64,000 bases of DNA, taken from assembly GCA_050954785.1 (NCBI GenBank), contig JBPBQO010000155.1, positions 27,220 through 91,219 on the forward strand, given 5' to 3'. Position numbers and translations under genes: made by a program. Shown here one piece after another: positions 15,495 through 24,093 of this stretch (within the stretch, counting starts at the first letter, position 1; each line of letters begins with the position of its first letter). This stretch comes from Lichenicola sp050954785. GTDB taxonomy: Bacteria; Pseudomonadota; Alphaproteobacteria; Acetobacterales; Acetobacteraceae. The notes beneath the pieces were generated by a model. The model searched no databases. It was not told where the DNA came from and worked only from the letters and a program-made list of their open reading frames with translations.

Positions 15495-16856
15495 ATGGAT
15501 GTCGACGTAGCGATCATCGGCGGTGGACAGGCCGGCGTGCCGCTGGCGCGTTCGCTTGCCGAAGCAGGGCAGCAGGTCGCGCTGATCGAGCGGGTGCATC
15601 TCGGCGGGTCCTGCGTCAATTTCGGCTGCACTCCGAGCAAGGCGATGATCGCCTCGGCCCGGATTGCCCACGATGCCCGGAACGGCGAGCGCTGGGGTAT
15701 CCGAATCCCGATCGTCGACGTCGATTTCGGCGCGGTGATGGACCGCGCGCGGGGCATGGTCGCGGCGGCAAAAGAGTCGCTGGACGATAGCCTGCGGGAG
15801 ACTGTCAACCCGCATCTGGTTCGCGCTCATGGTCGGCTCGCCGGCCGGGAAGGCGAGCGACTCATGGTCGAGACCGGCGAACGCCGGATCCGTGCGCGCC
15901 ATGTGGTGCTCGATACCGGCACGCGCAGCCTGATGCCGGACATCGAGGGGCTCGAGACGGTGCCGATCCTGACCGCTGAAAACTGGATCGACATGACCAC
16001 TCTGCCCGAACGGCTGATCGTGATCGGCGGCAGCTACCTGGCACTCGAGTTCGGCCAGGCGTTCAGCCGGCTCGGCTCCAAGGTGGTGGTGCTGCAGAGC
16101 GGCAAGGCGCTGGCCGCCCGTGAAGATCCGGACGTCTCCGACGCCATTGCCGAGTTTCTTGAGGCGGAAGGCCTGGAGATCAGGCTGGATGTCGACATAA
16201 GCCGCATCGAGCGGATCGACGGCGGCGTTCGCGTGCATGTCGATGGCGGGGTGCTGGAGGGCACGCACCTTCTGGTGGCGACCGGACGCCGTCCCAACAC
16301 CGACGATCTCGGGCTCGACACGCTCGGCATCGCGGTCACGAAGCATGGCATGATCGAGGTCGATAACCGACTCGCAACCAGCGTCGAGGGCGTCTGGGCG
16401 GCGGGAGACATTCGCGGCGGCCCGGCCTTCACCCACACCGCCTATACGGACTCCAAGGTGGTGCATGACCAGATCGTCGGCGATGGCCGGATGACCACCG
16501 AGCGGATCGTGCCGTATGCAATGTTTCTGGACCCGGAACTCGGTCGCGTCGGCATGACCGAAACCGAGGCGCGCGAGGCTGGCCATACGATCAGGGTCGG
16601 CCGCAAGGACATGACGACCAGCGGCAAGGCGAAGGAGGTCGGTCAGACGGCCGGCTTCATCAAGGTGGTGATCGATGCCGAGACCGACCGGTTTCTCGGG
16701 GCAGCCTGCTTGTGCCACGGCGGATCGGAGGTGGTGCAGGTGTTCATCGCGCTGATGAACGCAGGGGCCGATGCACAGACGATCATGAACTCGGTGGTCA
16801 TCCACCCGACCATAGGCGAGGCTGCTAAGAATGCGGTGGTTGCTGCCTACTCGTGA
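15495..16856 (+). CDS. FAD-dependent pyridine nucleotide-disulfide oxidoreductase
   Basis: A homodimer-type flavoenzyme that passes electrons from NAD(P)H through a redox disulfide. The 453-residue protein has the FAD site GGGQAG (9-14), redox cysteines Cys40 and Cys45 (CVNFGC), the NAD(P) site IGGSYLALEFG near 180, the second FAD motif GVWAAGDI, and a C-terminal dimerisation domain with the catalytic HPT near residue 437. It resembles mercuric reductase/dihydrolipoamide dehydrogenase homologues. It lacks the C-terminal vicinal cysteines and N-terminal HMA domain of true MerA, and no lipoamide complex genes are nearby, so the substrate is unknown. GGAGG precedes the ATG by nine bases. It may be a stress gene, given the Mn catalase downstream. 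Confidence 0.82.
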   Translation: MDVDVAIIGGGQAGVPLARSLAEAGQQVALIERVHLGGSCVNFGCTPSKAMIASARIAHDARNGERWGIRIPIVDVDFGAVMDRARGMVAAAKESLDDSLRETVNPHLVRAHGRLAGREGERLMVETGERRIRARHVVLDTGTRSLMPDIEGLETVPILTAENWIDMTTLPERLIVIGGSYLALEFGQAFSRLGSKVVVLQSGKALAAREDPDVSDAIAEFLEAEGLEIRLDVDISRIERIDGGVRVHVDGGVLEGTHLLVATGRRPNTDDLGLDTLGIAVTKHGMIEVDNRLATSVEGVWAAGDIRGGPAFTHTAYTDSKVVHDQIVGDGRMTTERIVPYAMFLDPELGRVGMTETEAREAGHTIRVGRKDMTTSGKAKEVGQTAGFIKVVIDAETDRFLGAACLCHGGSEVVQVFIALMNAGADAQTIMNSVVIHPTIGEAAKNAVVAAYS

Positions 16857-16982
16857 CGAGCCCGACCTGGAAGTTCGGTTGCTTCCTTCAAACGTGATGC
16901 GAATGCGGATCAAAATGACCGCTGTAACATGAACCGGCCCAAAATCGGGTCGTTCACCGGACTCCTCTAAGGAGCCTCCCCC

Positions 16983-17906
16983 ATGTTTCTACGTATCGAC
17001 AAATTGCAGGCCGAGCTTCCCGCGCCGAAGCGGAAGGATCCGAACGCCGCCGCAGCCCTCCAGGAACTGCTTGGCGGCAAATATGGCGAGATGTCGACGC
17101 TCGGGAACTACATGTTCCAGAGCTTCAATTTCCGCAGCAAGGACAAGCTGCGCCCGTTCTACAACCTCGTCGCCAGCATCACGGCCGAGGAGCTCGGGCA
17201 CATCGAGCTGGTCAGCAACGGCGTCGCCATGCTGAACAACGGTCCCGACAACGATGGCGACAGTGTCGACGGTGGCGACATCTCGGACGCACCGTTCGAG
17301 GACATGAAGGACATCCGTCTCGCGGCGAGCTTCCTGTCGGGCGGCGGTGGTTCGGCTCCGATCAACAGCAACGGCGCATCGTGGAACAACGACTTCGTCA
17401 CCAGCACCGGTAACGTCGTCGTCGACCTGCTGCACAACTTCCACCTCGAGTGCGGCGCTCGTCTCCACAAGCTGCGCGTGTACGAGACGCTGACCGACCC
17501 GACCGGTCGCGAGGTCTGCGGCTACCTGCTCGTGCGCGGCTCCGTGCATGCCCATGCCTATGCGCTGGCGCTGAAGCAGATCACCGGCGTGGCGATCGAG
17601 AAGTTCCTGCCGACCCCGAACATCAATCTCGACAAGATCCCCGAGTGCCAGAAGTACCTGAACGAGGGCTCGCATCGCCGCCTCTATACGTTCAGCCCGA
17701 ACGATTACAAGGAGATGTCGGGCATCTGGGGTAATGGCGAAATGGCACTGCCGGGCGATCCGCCGGGCGAGCTGGTCGTGGTCGATGGCGCACCCGAGGG
17801 CGGCAAGATCCATCAGCTGACCGGTGTTCCGTCCGCATTCACGCCGGACTACGCGCCGGAGGAAATGTTCGAGATCGCAGCGAAGCTCTACAAAAAGTCG
17901 CGCTAG
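16983..17906 (+). CDS. Manganese catalase
   Basis: Disproportionates hydrogen peroxide at a di-manganese centre without heme. The 307-residue protein has the ferritin-like bundle ligands in family positions: Glu36 (KYGEMST), Glu70 and His73 (AEELGHIE), a Glu in HLECGAR and a His in SVHAHAYA. The C-terminal part, including EGGKIHQLTGVP, wraps around neighbouring subunits in known structures. An ideal AAGGAG lies nine bases before the ATG. It is followed by a 12-bp perfect hairpin and a DUF892 ferritin-like gene in the same direction, which suggests a peroxide/general-stress unit. All ligands are visible, so activity is likely. Confidence 0.94.
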   Translation: MFLRIDKLQAELPAPKRKDPNAAAALQELLGGKYGEMSTLGNYMFQSFNFRSKDKLRPFYNLVASITAEELGHIELVSNGVAMLNNGPDNDGDSVDGGDISDAPFEDMKDIRLAASFLSGGGGSAPINSNGASWNNDFVTSTGNVVVDLLHNFHLECGARLHKLRVYETLTDPTGREVCGYLLVRGSVHAHAYALALKQITGVAIEKFLPTPNINLDKIPECQKYLNEGSHRRLYTFSPNDYKEMSGIWGNGEMALPGDPPGELVVVDGAPEGGKIHQLTGVPSAFTPDYAPEEMFEIAAKLYKKSR

Positions 17907-17921
17907 TTTTTCTACCCGTTC

Positions 17922-17949
17922 GGATGCACCTGCAACCGCAGGTGCATCC
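17922..17949 (+). promoter_or_regulatory. Perfect 12-bp hairpin between Mn catalase and DUF892 gene
   Basis: GGATGCACCTGC and GCAGGTGCATCC pair perfectly around an AACC loop, 16 bases after the catalase stop and 36 before the next ATG. There is no U-tract downstream on this strand, so it is more likely an mRNA-stabilising or processing element, or an attenuating stem, than a simple intrinsic terminator. Confidence 0.6.
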
Positions 17950-17984
17950 ATCCAGGCAATTCGGTTTCGATTGAGGAAAATATC

Positions 17985-18512
17985 ATGGACGGTGACGCAT
18001 CAACCGGAGACACGGTGCACGCAATCTACCATGTCGGCCTGCGCAACCAGCATGCGCTGGAAATGACCGCGATCGAGCTCTGCGAGCGTCAGATCGAGCG
18101 CATTGAGAACTATCCTGAAATGAAGCTGCGGTTGCATCAGCATCTCGTCGAATCACGGGAGCAGGCAAAGCGGCTCGAAGCGATCCTGGCTCGTCACGAC
18201 AGCAGCACGTCTTCGCTCAAGAACACGGTGACCGCGGTCATGGGAAACATGGCGGCATTGCTGCACGTTCCGGCGTCGGACGAGATCCTGAAGAACACGT
18301 TTGCCAATTATGCGTTCGAGCATTTCGAGATGGCCGCCTATACCAGCCTGATCTCGATGGCGGAGACAGTCGGCGACACGGCTTCGATCGCTCCGTTGCA
18401 GCAGTCGCTGGCCGAAGAAAAGGCGATGGGCGAGTTCATCCAGTCTCAGATCGTGCCGACCACCGCACGCTTCATGGAATTGACCCGCGCTGGTACGACA
18501 GCCGGCATCTAG
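17985..18512 (+). CDS. DUF892 (YciE/YciF-like) ferritin-like protein
   Basis: A four-helix-bundle protein of 175 residues related to the stress-induced YciE/YciF family. The pattern is two helical hairpins with acidic metal-type residues: AIELCERQIERIENYPEMK (about 26-44), HLVESREQAKRLEAIL, NYAFEHFEMAAYTSL (about 107-121) and EEKAMGEF near residue 147. The H/E-x2-E pairs resemble a di-iron or di-manganese site. It lies 78 bases after the manganese catalase, beyond a hairpin, with GAGGAAA as ribosome-binding site. Family membership is clear; no enzymatic activity has been established for the family as far as I know. A role in oxidative or osmotic stress is inferred from the neighbour. Confidence 0.82.
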   Translation: MDGDASTGDTVHAIYHVGLRNQHALEMTAIELCERQIERIENYPEMKLRLHQHLVESREQAKRLEAILARHDSSTSSLKNTVTAVMGNMAALLHVPASDEILKNTFANYAFEHFEMAAYTSLISMAETVGDTASIAPLQQSLAEEKAMGEFIQSQIVPTTARFMELTRAGTTAGI

Positions 18513-18521
18513 ACCACGAAA

Positions 18522-19187
18522 CTATCGTGCGGGCGGTGCTGGAAACTCGAGCAGCCCGCGCTGATAGGTCTCGATCACGATTGAAAATGGCCGCCCATCA
18601 TGACGTCGCAAGATGGCACGGTTCCGGATCAGGGCAGTCGGAACCGCCAACGCTTGTCGGGCTAGGTTGGCAGCATTAGCTTGTTTGGCCCAGTCATCGG
18701 GCAGCGGTGACCAGAGCAGTTCGCTGGACACCGTAGTCCGGCTGAAGTTCAGCGCCCGCACAACGTGACCAAATGGAATGTCGGTCGTGTCGAGCCGATG
18801 GTTCATCTCGGGCGTGAGCCGGCCGGTGACATACCAGTTGTCGGCTTCGGACAAGACTTGTCCGCCGCATACCAGCCTGACATGCCGATAACCGATCCGT
18901 TCATCCGGGCCGACTTCGAGCCTCTCGCGATCCGTCGATGCAAGGGCGTGATCTACCGATGGATCACGCTCAGCTGTTACGTGCGCAGGCGTACCCGGAG
19001 TAGTGTCACCGATCCCGTGCGTGCCGCACCAATGCTCGAGGGTCGCCGTGGCGCTGGCCTCGGTCAGCAGGGCGACACGCAGTTCCTCCAGCAACGCAAA
19101 AGCTGCGAGCCGGTGGAACCGGTCATCGGGCCAGACCTGGTGGGCTGGCCGGTCAGACAGCGTCGTCGACCCGGCGCCCGACGACAT
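18522..19187 (-). CDS. Chorismate-lyase-like (UbiC/UTRA fold) protein, possibly exported
   Basis: Not confidently recognised. The 221-residue product shows the order of motifs of the UbiC/UTRA fold: a strand-rich VRLVCGGQVLSEADNWY (about 104-120) followed by RLTPEMNHRLDTTDIPFGHVV, then ILRRHDGRPFSIVIETYQ near the end. UbiC releases 4-hydroxybenzoate from chorismate for ubiquinone, but key residues could not be verified. The frame stays open upstream of the ATG and encodes a hydrophobic stretch (FQGLAACLLVLG) ending right at that Met. The true start may be a non-ATG codon close to the end of the upstream gene, giving an exported protein. It is convergent with the DUF892 gene and downstream of the TIGR02300 gene. 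Confidence 0.5.
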   Translation of the reverse strand: MSSGAGSTTLSDRPAHQVWPDDRFHRLAAFALLEELRVALLTEASATATLEHWCGTHGIGDTTPGTPAHVTAERDPSVDHALASTDRERLEVGPDERIGYRHVRLVCGGQVLSEADNWYVTGRLTPEMNHRLDTTDIPFGHVVRALNFSRTTVSSELLWSPLPDDWAKQANAANLARQALAVPTALIRNRAILRRHDGRPFSIVIETYQRGLLEFPAPPAR

Positions 19188-19243
19188 CCCCAGGACCAGC
19201 AGGCACGCTGCAAGGCCCTGGAAACGTATCGAACGCCGTGGCG

Positions 19244-19588
19244 TCAGCGCTCGTTCTCGTCGTTGTCGGTCTCGACCTCGATGTCGGTACCGATCACGTC
19301 GGCATCGTCGTCGAGATCGTCCGTGTCCTCGGCCGTGTCGTCGGCCTCGGCTTCATCTTCGGCCTCGGCGGGCTCGGCCTCGGTGTCCGCGTCCTCCAGA
19401 TCCGGTGCAGGCTTCTTCGGACGGCGATCGTCCGGCGGCAGGTTGCCTCCGGCGCGGCGCTGTCTTGGCTGATCGAGCGGCTGCTGGGTCCCACATTTTG
19501 GGCAGACGGCCGGTACCTTGGTCAGATCGTAGAAGCGCGTGCTGCATGAAACGCAGACGCGCTTGGTGCCGAGTTCTGGCTTGGCCAT
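19244..19588 (-). CDS. TIGR02300 family zinc-ribbon/acidic protein
   Basis: A small 114-residue protein of a family found almost only in Alphaproteobacteria. The N-terminus, MAKPELGTKRVC, carries two CxxC pairs (CVSC, CPKC) flanking FYDLTKVPAVCPKC, a likely zinc ribbon. After residue 45 the protein turns Pro/Arg-rich, then extremely acidic (runs of Asp/Glu to the end). The start at 19588 matches the family N-terminus; a longer open frame upstream is not used. It is divergent from aroA, its usual neighbour. The molecular role is unknown. The charge pattern suggests binding of a basic partner such as a ribosomal or DNA-binding protein, which is speculation. Confidence 0.85.
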   Translation of the reverse strand: MAKPELGTKRVCVSCSTRFYDLTKVPAVCPKCGTQQPLDQPRQRRAGGNLPPDDRRPKKPAPDLEDADTEAEPAEAEDEAEADDTAEDTDDLDDDADVIGTDIEVETDNDENER

Positions 19589-19792
19589 GTTGACCCTGTG
19601 TTTGGAGGGGCGATGCGTCGCAGGGCGCGGCCCATGCCACCTCGCTGCACCCGTGTCAAACGAACGGGGATGCGGATGAGGCCGCCGACAGGTCCGTCCG
19701 GACCCGATCGGCAACCAATTCCGATGCTCGCCGGTCGCCTCCCGAAGTCGCGCATTGACTTCCGCCGGGTCGATCCATCAAGGGAATGACCC

Positions 19793-21160
19793 ATGCCCGA
19801 CATGCCCCATGCGCTTGCACGCCCCCTCGTCGTCCGCCAGGCGGCATCTCCCCTCGGCGGCACGATCCGCGTGCCGGGCGACAAATCGATCAGCCATCGG
19901 GCACTGATGTTCGCGGGCCTGGCCCTGGGCGACACACGCATCACCGGCTTGCTGGAGGGCGAGGACGTCCTGCGCACGGCGAGCGCGATGCGCGCACTCG
20001 GTGCGGTGGTGACGCGCCAGGCGGATGAGAGCTGGCATGTCGCCGGCCGCGGGATCGGCCAGCTGGCCGAGCCGGAGGACGTGCTCGACATGGGCAATTC
20101 CGGAACCGCCGCGCGACTCCTGGCCGGCATCCTGGCCAGCCATCCGATCGTCTCGGTGATGACCGGCGACGCCAGCCTGAGGGGTCGGCCGATGCGCCGG
20201 GTGATCGATCCGCTGAGCTTGACCGGCGCGCTGTTCACCTCTCGCGCCGGCGGCCGGTTGCCGCTGTGCATCGCCGGGTCCGGCGAGCCGAAGCCGGTGT
20301 CGTACCGGCTGCCCGTGGCCTCGGCGCAGGTGAAGTCGGCGATCCTGCTGGCCGGCCTCAACACGAGCGGCGAAACTGTCGTCGAGGAGCCCGCGCCGAC
20401 CCGCGACCACAGCGAGAACATGCTTCGCCATTTCGGAGCGGAGGTTTCGGTCGAGCCGGCGCACACGGGCGACGGTCGCGGACGGGTGATCCGCCTGGCC
20501 GGCCGGCCGGTCCTGCGCGGGCGCGACGTCTCGGTGCCGTCCGACCCGTCCTCGGCAGCATTCCCGATGGTCGCGGCCCTGCTGGTGCCCGGCTCGTGCA
20601 TCACCATCGAGGCGGTCGGGCTCAACCCGTCGCGCACCGGCCTGATCGCCACGCTGATCGAGATGGGCGCCGATATCCAAATCATGAACCGGCGGGTCGA
20701 GGGCGGCGAGCCGGTCGGCGACCTGATGGTGACGGCGAGCGTGCTGACCGGCGTGGATGTGCCGGCCGATCGCGCGCCGAGCATGATCGACGAATACCCG
20801 GTGCTGGCGGTGGCGGCTGCGTTCGCCTCGGGCACGACGCGGATGCGCGGGCTCGAGGAGCTTCGGGTCAAGGAAAGCGACCGGCTCGCCTCGACCCTGG
20901 CGCTGCTCACCGTGAACGGCGTGCGGGTGACGGTGGATGGCGACGACATGATCGTCACCGGCGGCGGTTCCGTTCCGGGCGGTGGCCGGGTGGCGACGCA
21001 GATGGATCACCGGCTGGCGATGAGCGCGGTCGTGCTCGGCCTGGCCGCGGAAAAGCCGGTGACCATCGACGACACCAGCTTCATCGAGACCAGCTTCCCG
21101 GGCTTCACGACCCTGATGAACCGGATCGGCGCCGGCCTCGCCGTGGAGTCCTTCGTTTGA
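19793..21160 (+). CDS. aroA: 3-phosphoshikimate 1-carboxyvinyltransferase (EPSP synthase)
   Basis: Transfers enolpyruvyl from PEP to shikimate-3-phosphate in the chorismate pathway. The 455 residues include GDKSISHRA (29-37), GNSGTAARL (101-109), SAQVKSA, RDHSENML, SDPSSAAF, DEYPVLAVAAAF and LEELRVKESDR. The last motifs and the NPSRTG form match the CP4-like class II group. The position that is Ala in CP4 (GNAAT) is Gly104 here, the glyphosate-sensitive state in that enzyme. It overlaps cmk by four bases and leads aroA-cmk-rpsA, the standard alphaproteobacterial order. Divergent from the TIGR02300 gene. Confidence 0.95.
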   Translation: MPDMPHALARPLVVRQAASPLGGTIRVPGDKSISHRALMFAGLALGDTRITGLLEGEDVLRTASAMRALGAVVTRQADESWHVAGRGIGQLAEPEDVLDMGNSGTAARLLAGILASHPIVSVMTGDASLRGRPMRRVIDPLSLTGALFTSRAGGRLPLCIAGSGEPKPVSYRLPVASAQVKSAILLAGLNTSGETVVEEPAPTRDHSENMLRHFGAEVSVEPAHTGDGRGRVIRLAGRPVLRGRDVSVPSDPSSAAFPMVAALLVPGSCITIEAVGLNPSRTGLIATLIEMGADIQIMNRRVEGGEPVGDLMVTASVLTGVDVPADRAPSMIDEYPVLAVAAAFASGTTRMRGLEELRVKESDRLASTLALLTVNGVRVTVDGDDMIVTGGGSVPGGGRVATQMDHRLAMSAVVLGLAAEKPVTIDDTSFIETSFPGFTTLMNRIGAGLAVESFV

Positions 21161-21828
21161 CCGTGCGGCTGGTGGTGGCCGTCGATGGCCCGGCGGCGGC
21201 GGGCAAGGGCACCCTGGCGCGTGCTCTCGCCGAGGCGCTGGGGCTGCCCTACCTCGATACCGGACTGCTCTACCGCGCCGTCGGGCGGCGGATGCTCGAT
21301 GCCGGATTGACCCCGTCGGAGGATGCCGGCCCGACCGCGCAGGCGCTGGTGCCTGCAGATCTCGAACGAACCGACCTGCGCACGCCCGAGGTGGACCGCG
21401 CGGCCAGCCTCGTCGCTTCCCAGCCGGCCGTCCGGTCGGCACTGCTCGACTTCCAGCGCAGCTTCGGCGTCCGGCACGGTGCGGTGCTGGACGGGCGCGA
21501 CATCGGCACCGTGATCTTTCCCGATGCGCCGGTGAAGCTATTCATCACCGCATCCACCCGCGCCCGCGCCGAGCGTCGCTGGCGCCAGATCGGCGGCGAT
21601 GTCGCCCTGTCGGATATCGTGCGGATTGCCGCGATCGAGGCGGTGGAGGCGGAATTGAAGGCGCGCGATGACGCGGATTCGGCGCGTCAGGTCGCCCCTT
21701 TGCGGCCGGCGCACGACGCCATCGAGATCGATACCGATGGACTCGATGCGCAGGCGGTGCTGCGGGAAGCGCTGCGGATCGTGCATGAGCGCATGGCCGA
21801 ACACGGCCGTTCCGAAGCGATTTCTTGA
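21157..21828 (+). CDS. cmk: Cytidylate kinase
   Basis: Phosphorylates (d)CMP to (d)CDP with ATP in the cytoplasm. The 223-residue protein has the P-loop DGPAAAGKGTLA near residue 11, YLDTGLLYRAVG for the CMP site, DGRDIGTVIFPDA mid-protein, and the lid arginines RARAERRWRQ. The start is taken as TTG 21157, which overlaps the aroA stop as TTGA and has GGAG eight bases upstream; GTG 21163 is an alternative. Translational coupling to aroA is likely. It is followed by a 201-base leader before rpsA. Confidence 0.92.
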   Translation: MTVRLVVAVDGPAAAGKGTLARALAEALGLPYLDTGLLYRAVGRRMLDAGLTPSEDAGPTAQALVPADLERTDLRTPEVDRAASLVASQPAVRSALLDFQRSFGVRHGAVLDGRDIGTVIFPDAPVKLFITASTRARAERRWRQIGGDVALSDIVRIAAIEAVEAELKARDDADSARQVAPLRPAHDAIEIDTDGLDAQAVLREALRIVHERMAEHGRSEAIS

Positions 21829-22029
21829 CTCGTGGCGTGCGCGGGTGTCTGTGCGCGACGCAGGCGTAGCCCCGACTCGGGCTCGTCTCGTATAGCCGGT
21901 CCGTAACGGCACAGACGCATCCCGCCTCTGGCCCCGGACACGACGTGCTGCCACCGACCAAGGGGCAGGGCGCAAGACCGTCAGCAGGGCCATTCGCGCT
22001 CTGCGTCCGACGCAGGAAATTTCTGCCAC

Positions 22030-23754
22030 ATGGCATCAGCCACACTCGCCCGTCCGCCTGTCGATCATTTCGGCGGCGAAGATTTCGCGTCCCTCCTCGA
22101 CGAGACCCTCGGCCGTGACGTCGGCTTCGACGGTTCGGTCGTCACCGGCACCGTGATCCGCCTCACCGAGGAATTCGCGATCGTCGATGTCGGCCTCAAG
22201 AGCGAAGGCCGCGTCTCCCTCAAGGAATTCGGCGTTCCGGGCATGGACCACGAGGTCAAGCCGGGCGACGTCATCGAGCTGTATGTCGAGCGCTACGAGG
22301 ACCGTGACGGCTCCATCGTGCTGTCTCGCGAGAAGGCCCGCCGCGAAGAGGCGTGGACCAATCTCGAGAAGGCATTCGAGAGCAGCCAGCGCGTCAACGG
22401 CACGATCTACGGCCGGGTCAAGGGCGGCTTCACCGTCGACCTCGGCGGCGCCATGGCGTTCCTGCCCGGCTCACAGGTCGATATCCGCCCCGTGCGCGAT
22501 GTCGGTCCGCTGATGGGCAGCCCGCAGCCGTTCCAGATCCTGAAGATGGACCGCGCTCGCGGCAACATCGTCGTCTCGCGCCGTGCGGTTCTCGAAGAGA
22601 CCCGTGCCGAGCAGCGCAGCGAGCTGATCCAGGGCCTGAAAGAGGGCATGATCCTCGACGGCGTGGTCAAGAACATCACCGACTACGGTGCGTTCGTCGA
22701 TCTCGGCGGCGTCGATGGCCTCCTGCATGTCACCGACATCGCCTGGAAGCGCATCAACCATCCGTCCGAGGCGCTGCAGATCGGCCAGGCCGTCCGCGTG
22801 CAGGTCATCCGCTTCAACTCGGAGACCCAGCGCATCAGCCTCGGCATGAAGCAGCTCGAGGCCGATCCCTGGGAAGGTGTCGCCGCGAAGTATCCGCCGG
22901 GTGCCCGCTACAGCGGCCGCGTCACCAACATCACCGATTACGGCGCCTTCGTGGAGCTGGAACCCGGTGTCGAAGGTCTCGTGCACGTGTCCGAGATGTC
23001 CTGGACCAAGAAGAACGTCCATCCGGGCAAGATCGTCGCCACGAGCCAAGAAGTCGACGTCATGGTGCTCGACGTGGACAGCTCCAAGCGCCGCATCTCG
23101 CTCGGCCTCAAGCAGGTTCAGCGCAATCCTTGGGAAGTGTTTGCCGAGGAGCACAAGATCGGCACGACGGTCGAAGGCGAGATCCGCAACATCACCGAGT
23201 TCGGCCTGTTCATCGGCCTGTCCGCGGACATCGACGGCATGGTCCACATGTCCGACCTGTCCTGGGACGAAGCCGGCGAAGCCGCGATGGCGAACTTCGA
23301 GAAGGGCCAGGTCATCCAGGCCAAGGTGCTCGATGTCGACGTCGAGAAGGAGCGCATCTCGCTCGGCATCAAGCAGCTGCATGACGATCCCGCCGCGGAC
23401 ACCCTGTCTCGCGTCAACAAGGGCATGGTCGTGACCTGCGTGGTCACCGCGGTGCAGGCGAACGGCATCGAAGTGAAGGTCGACGAGGTCCTCACCGGCT
23501 TCATCCGCCGCGCCGAGCTGGCCCGCGACAAGGGCGACCAGCGTCCGGAGCGCTTCGCGGTCGGCGAGAAGGTCGATGCCAAGGTGGTGTCGGTCGATCG
23601 TGCGTCTCGCAAGCTCTCGCTGACCATCAAGGGTCGCGAGGTCGAAGAGGACAAGCAGGCGATCAACGAGTATGGCTCGTCCGATAGCGGCGCGTCGCTC
23701 GGCGACATCCTGAGTGCCGCGATCCGTCGTCGCAGCGCCCAGACCCCCGAGTAA
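22030..23754 (+). CDS. rpsA: 30S ribosomal protein S1
   Basis: Binds mRNA on the small subunit and promotes initiation on weak ribosome-binding sites. The 574 residues contain six S1 (OB-fold) repeats; the strand pair ITDYGAFV recurs near residues 216 and 303 and as ITEFGLFI near 390, each followed by a GLLH/GLVH/GMVH turn. The first two domains are divergent as expected for the ribosome-binding half. The leader 21829-22029 has no other gene and probably holds its own promoter; an AGGAAA precedes the ATG. A strong terminator follows at 23799, so transcription ends here. The usual ihfB neighbour is not downstream. Confidence 0.96.
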   Translation: MASATLARPPVDHFGGEDFASLLDETLGRDVGFDGSVVTGTVIRLTEEFAIVDVGLKSEGRVSLKEFGVPGMDHEVKPGDVIELYVERYEDRDGSIVLSREKARREEAWTNLEKAFESSQRVNGTIYGRVKGGFTVDLGGAMAFLPGSQVDIRPVRDVGPLMGSPQPFQILKMDRARGNIVVSRRAVLEETRAEQRSELIQGLKEGMILDGVVKNITDYGAFVDLGGVDGLLHVTDIAWKRINHPSEALQIGQAVRVQVIRFNSETQRISLGMKQLEADPWEGVAAKYPPGARYSGRVTNITDYGAFVELEPGVEGLVHVSEMSWTKKNVHPGKIVATSQEVDVMVLDVDSSKRRISLGLKQVQRNPWEVFAEEHKIGTTVEGEIRNITEFGLFIGLSADIDGMVHMSDLSWDEAGEAAMANFEKGQVIQAKVLDVDVEKERISLGIKQLHDDPAADTLSRVNKGMVVTCVVTAVQANGIEVKVDEVLTGFIRRAELARDKGDQRPERFAVGEKVDAKVVSVDRASRKLSLTIKGREVEEDKQAINEYGSSDSGASLGDILSAAIRRRSAQTPE

Positions 23755-23798
23755 CCAACCCGAACTGTTCCCGGCAACGGGAACACGACGAACAGGGA

Positions 23799-23830
23799 GG
23801 GCGGCACCAGCAATGGTGCCGCCCTTCTTG
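23799..23830 (+). terminator. Rho-independent terminator after rpsA
   Basis: GGGCGGCACC and GGTGCCGCCC form a perfect 10-bp GC-rich stem with a six-base AGCAAT loop, followed by TTCTT. It lies 45 bases past the rpsA stop. A smaller hairpin (GTTCCC/GGGAAC, 23767-23784) precedes it. Confidence 0.88.
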
Positions 23831-23885
23831 GTATTCGGCCGTCGGATCCCCTAGTTTGAGGGATCGATCTGATGGGAATGAAGCA

Positions 23886-24047
23886 GTGTCGCCAGTGACT
23901 ATTTCGACAGACGATCCTGCCTGTTTCGGACCGGTTGGCGGCAAGCGTGTGCTCGGCCTGCCGGCAGGTCGGTTGTGCGTGCCAGCCGACCTCGACCTAC
24001 CTTTACCAGACGACGTGTTTGCCGATTTCGAAGGCCAGGACCGCTGA
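23886..24047 (+). CDS. Possible small protein, weakly supported
   Basis: The stretch 23755-24093 holds the rpsA terminator and this open frame of 53 residues from GTG 23886 (it can be extended to TTG 23856). The product starts MSPVTISTDD and ends LPLPDDVFADFEGQDR. Codon third positions are GC-rich as in real genes, but there is no clear ribosome-binding site and no family that I recognise. It runs toward the membrane-protein gene at 24094. It could equally be noncoding spacer. Confidence 0.2.
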   Translation: MSPVTISTDDPACFGPVGGKRVLGLPAGRLCVPADLDLPLPDDVFADFEGQDR

Positions 24048-24093
24048 GCATCGTCTGGTTTCCTCCTGACAGAACTGCCGGAAGCACCCACCC

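Noticed and set aside
15495..16856. Mercuric reductase
   Set aside because: Lacks the C-terminal vicinal cysteines and the N-terminal metal-binding domain; no mer genes nearby.
16857..16982. EcfG-type stress promoter ahead of the Mn catalase
   Set aside because: A GGAA/CGT pair exists but the spacing is wrong for the GGAAC-CGTT consensus.
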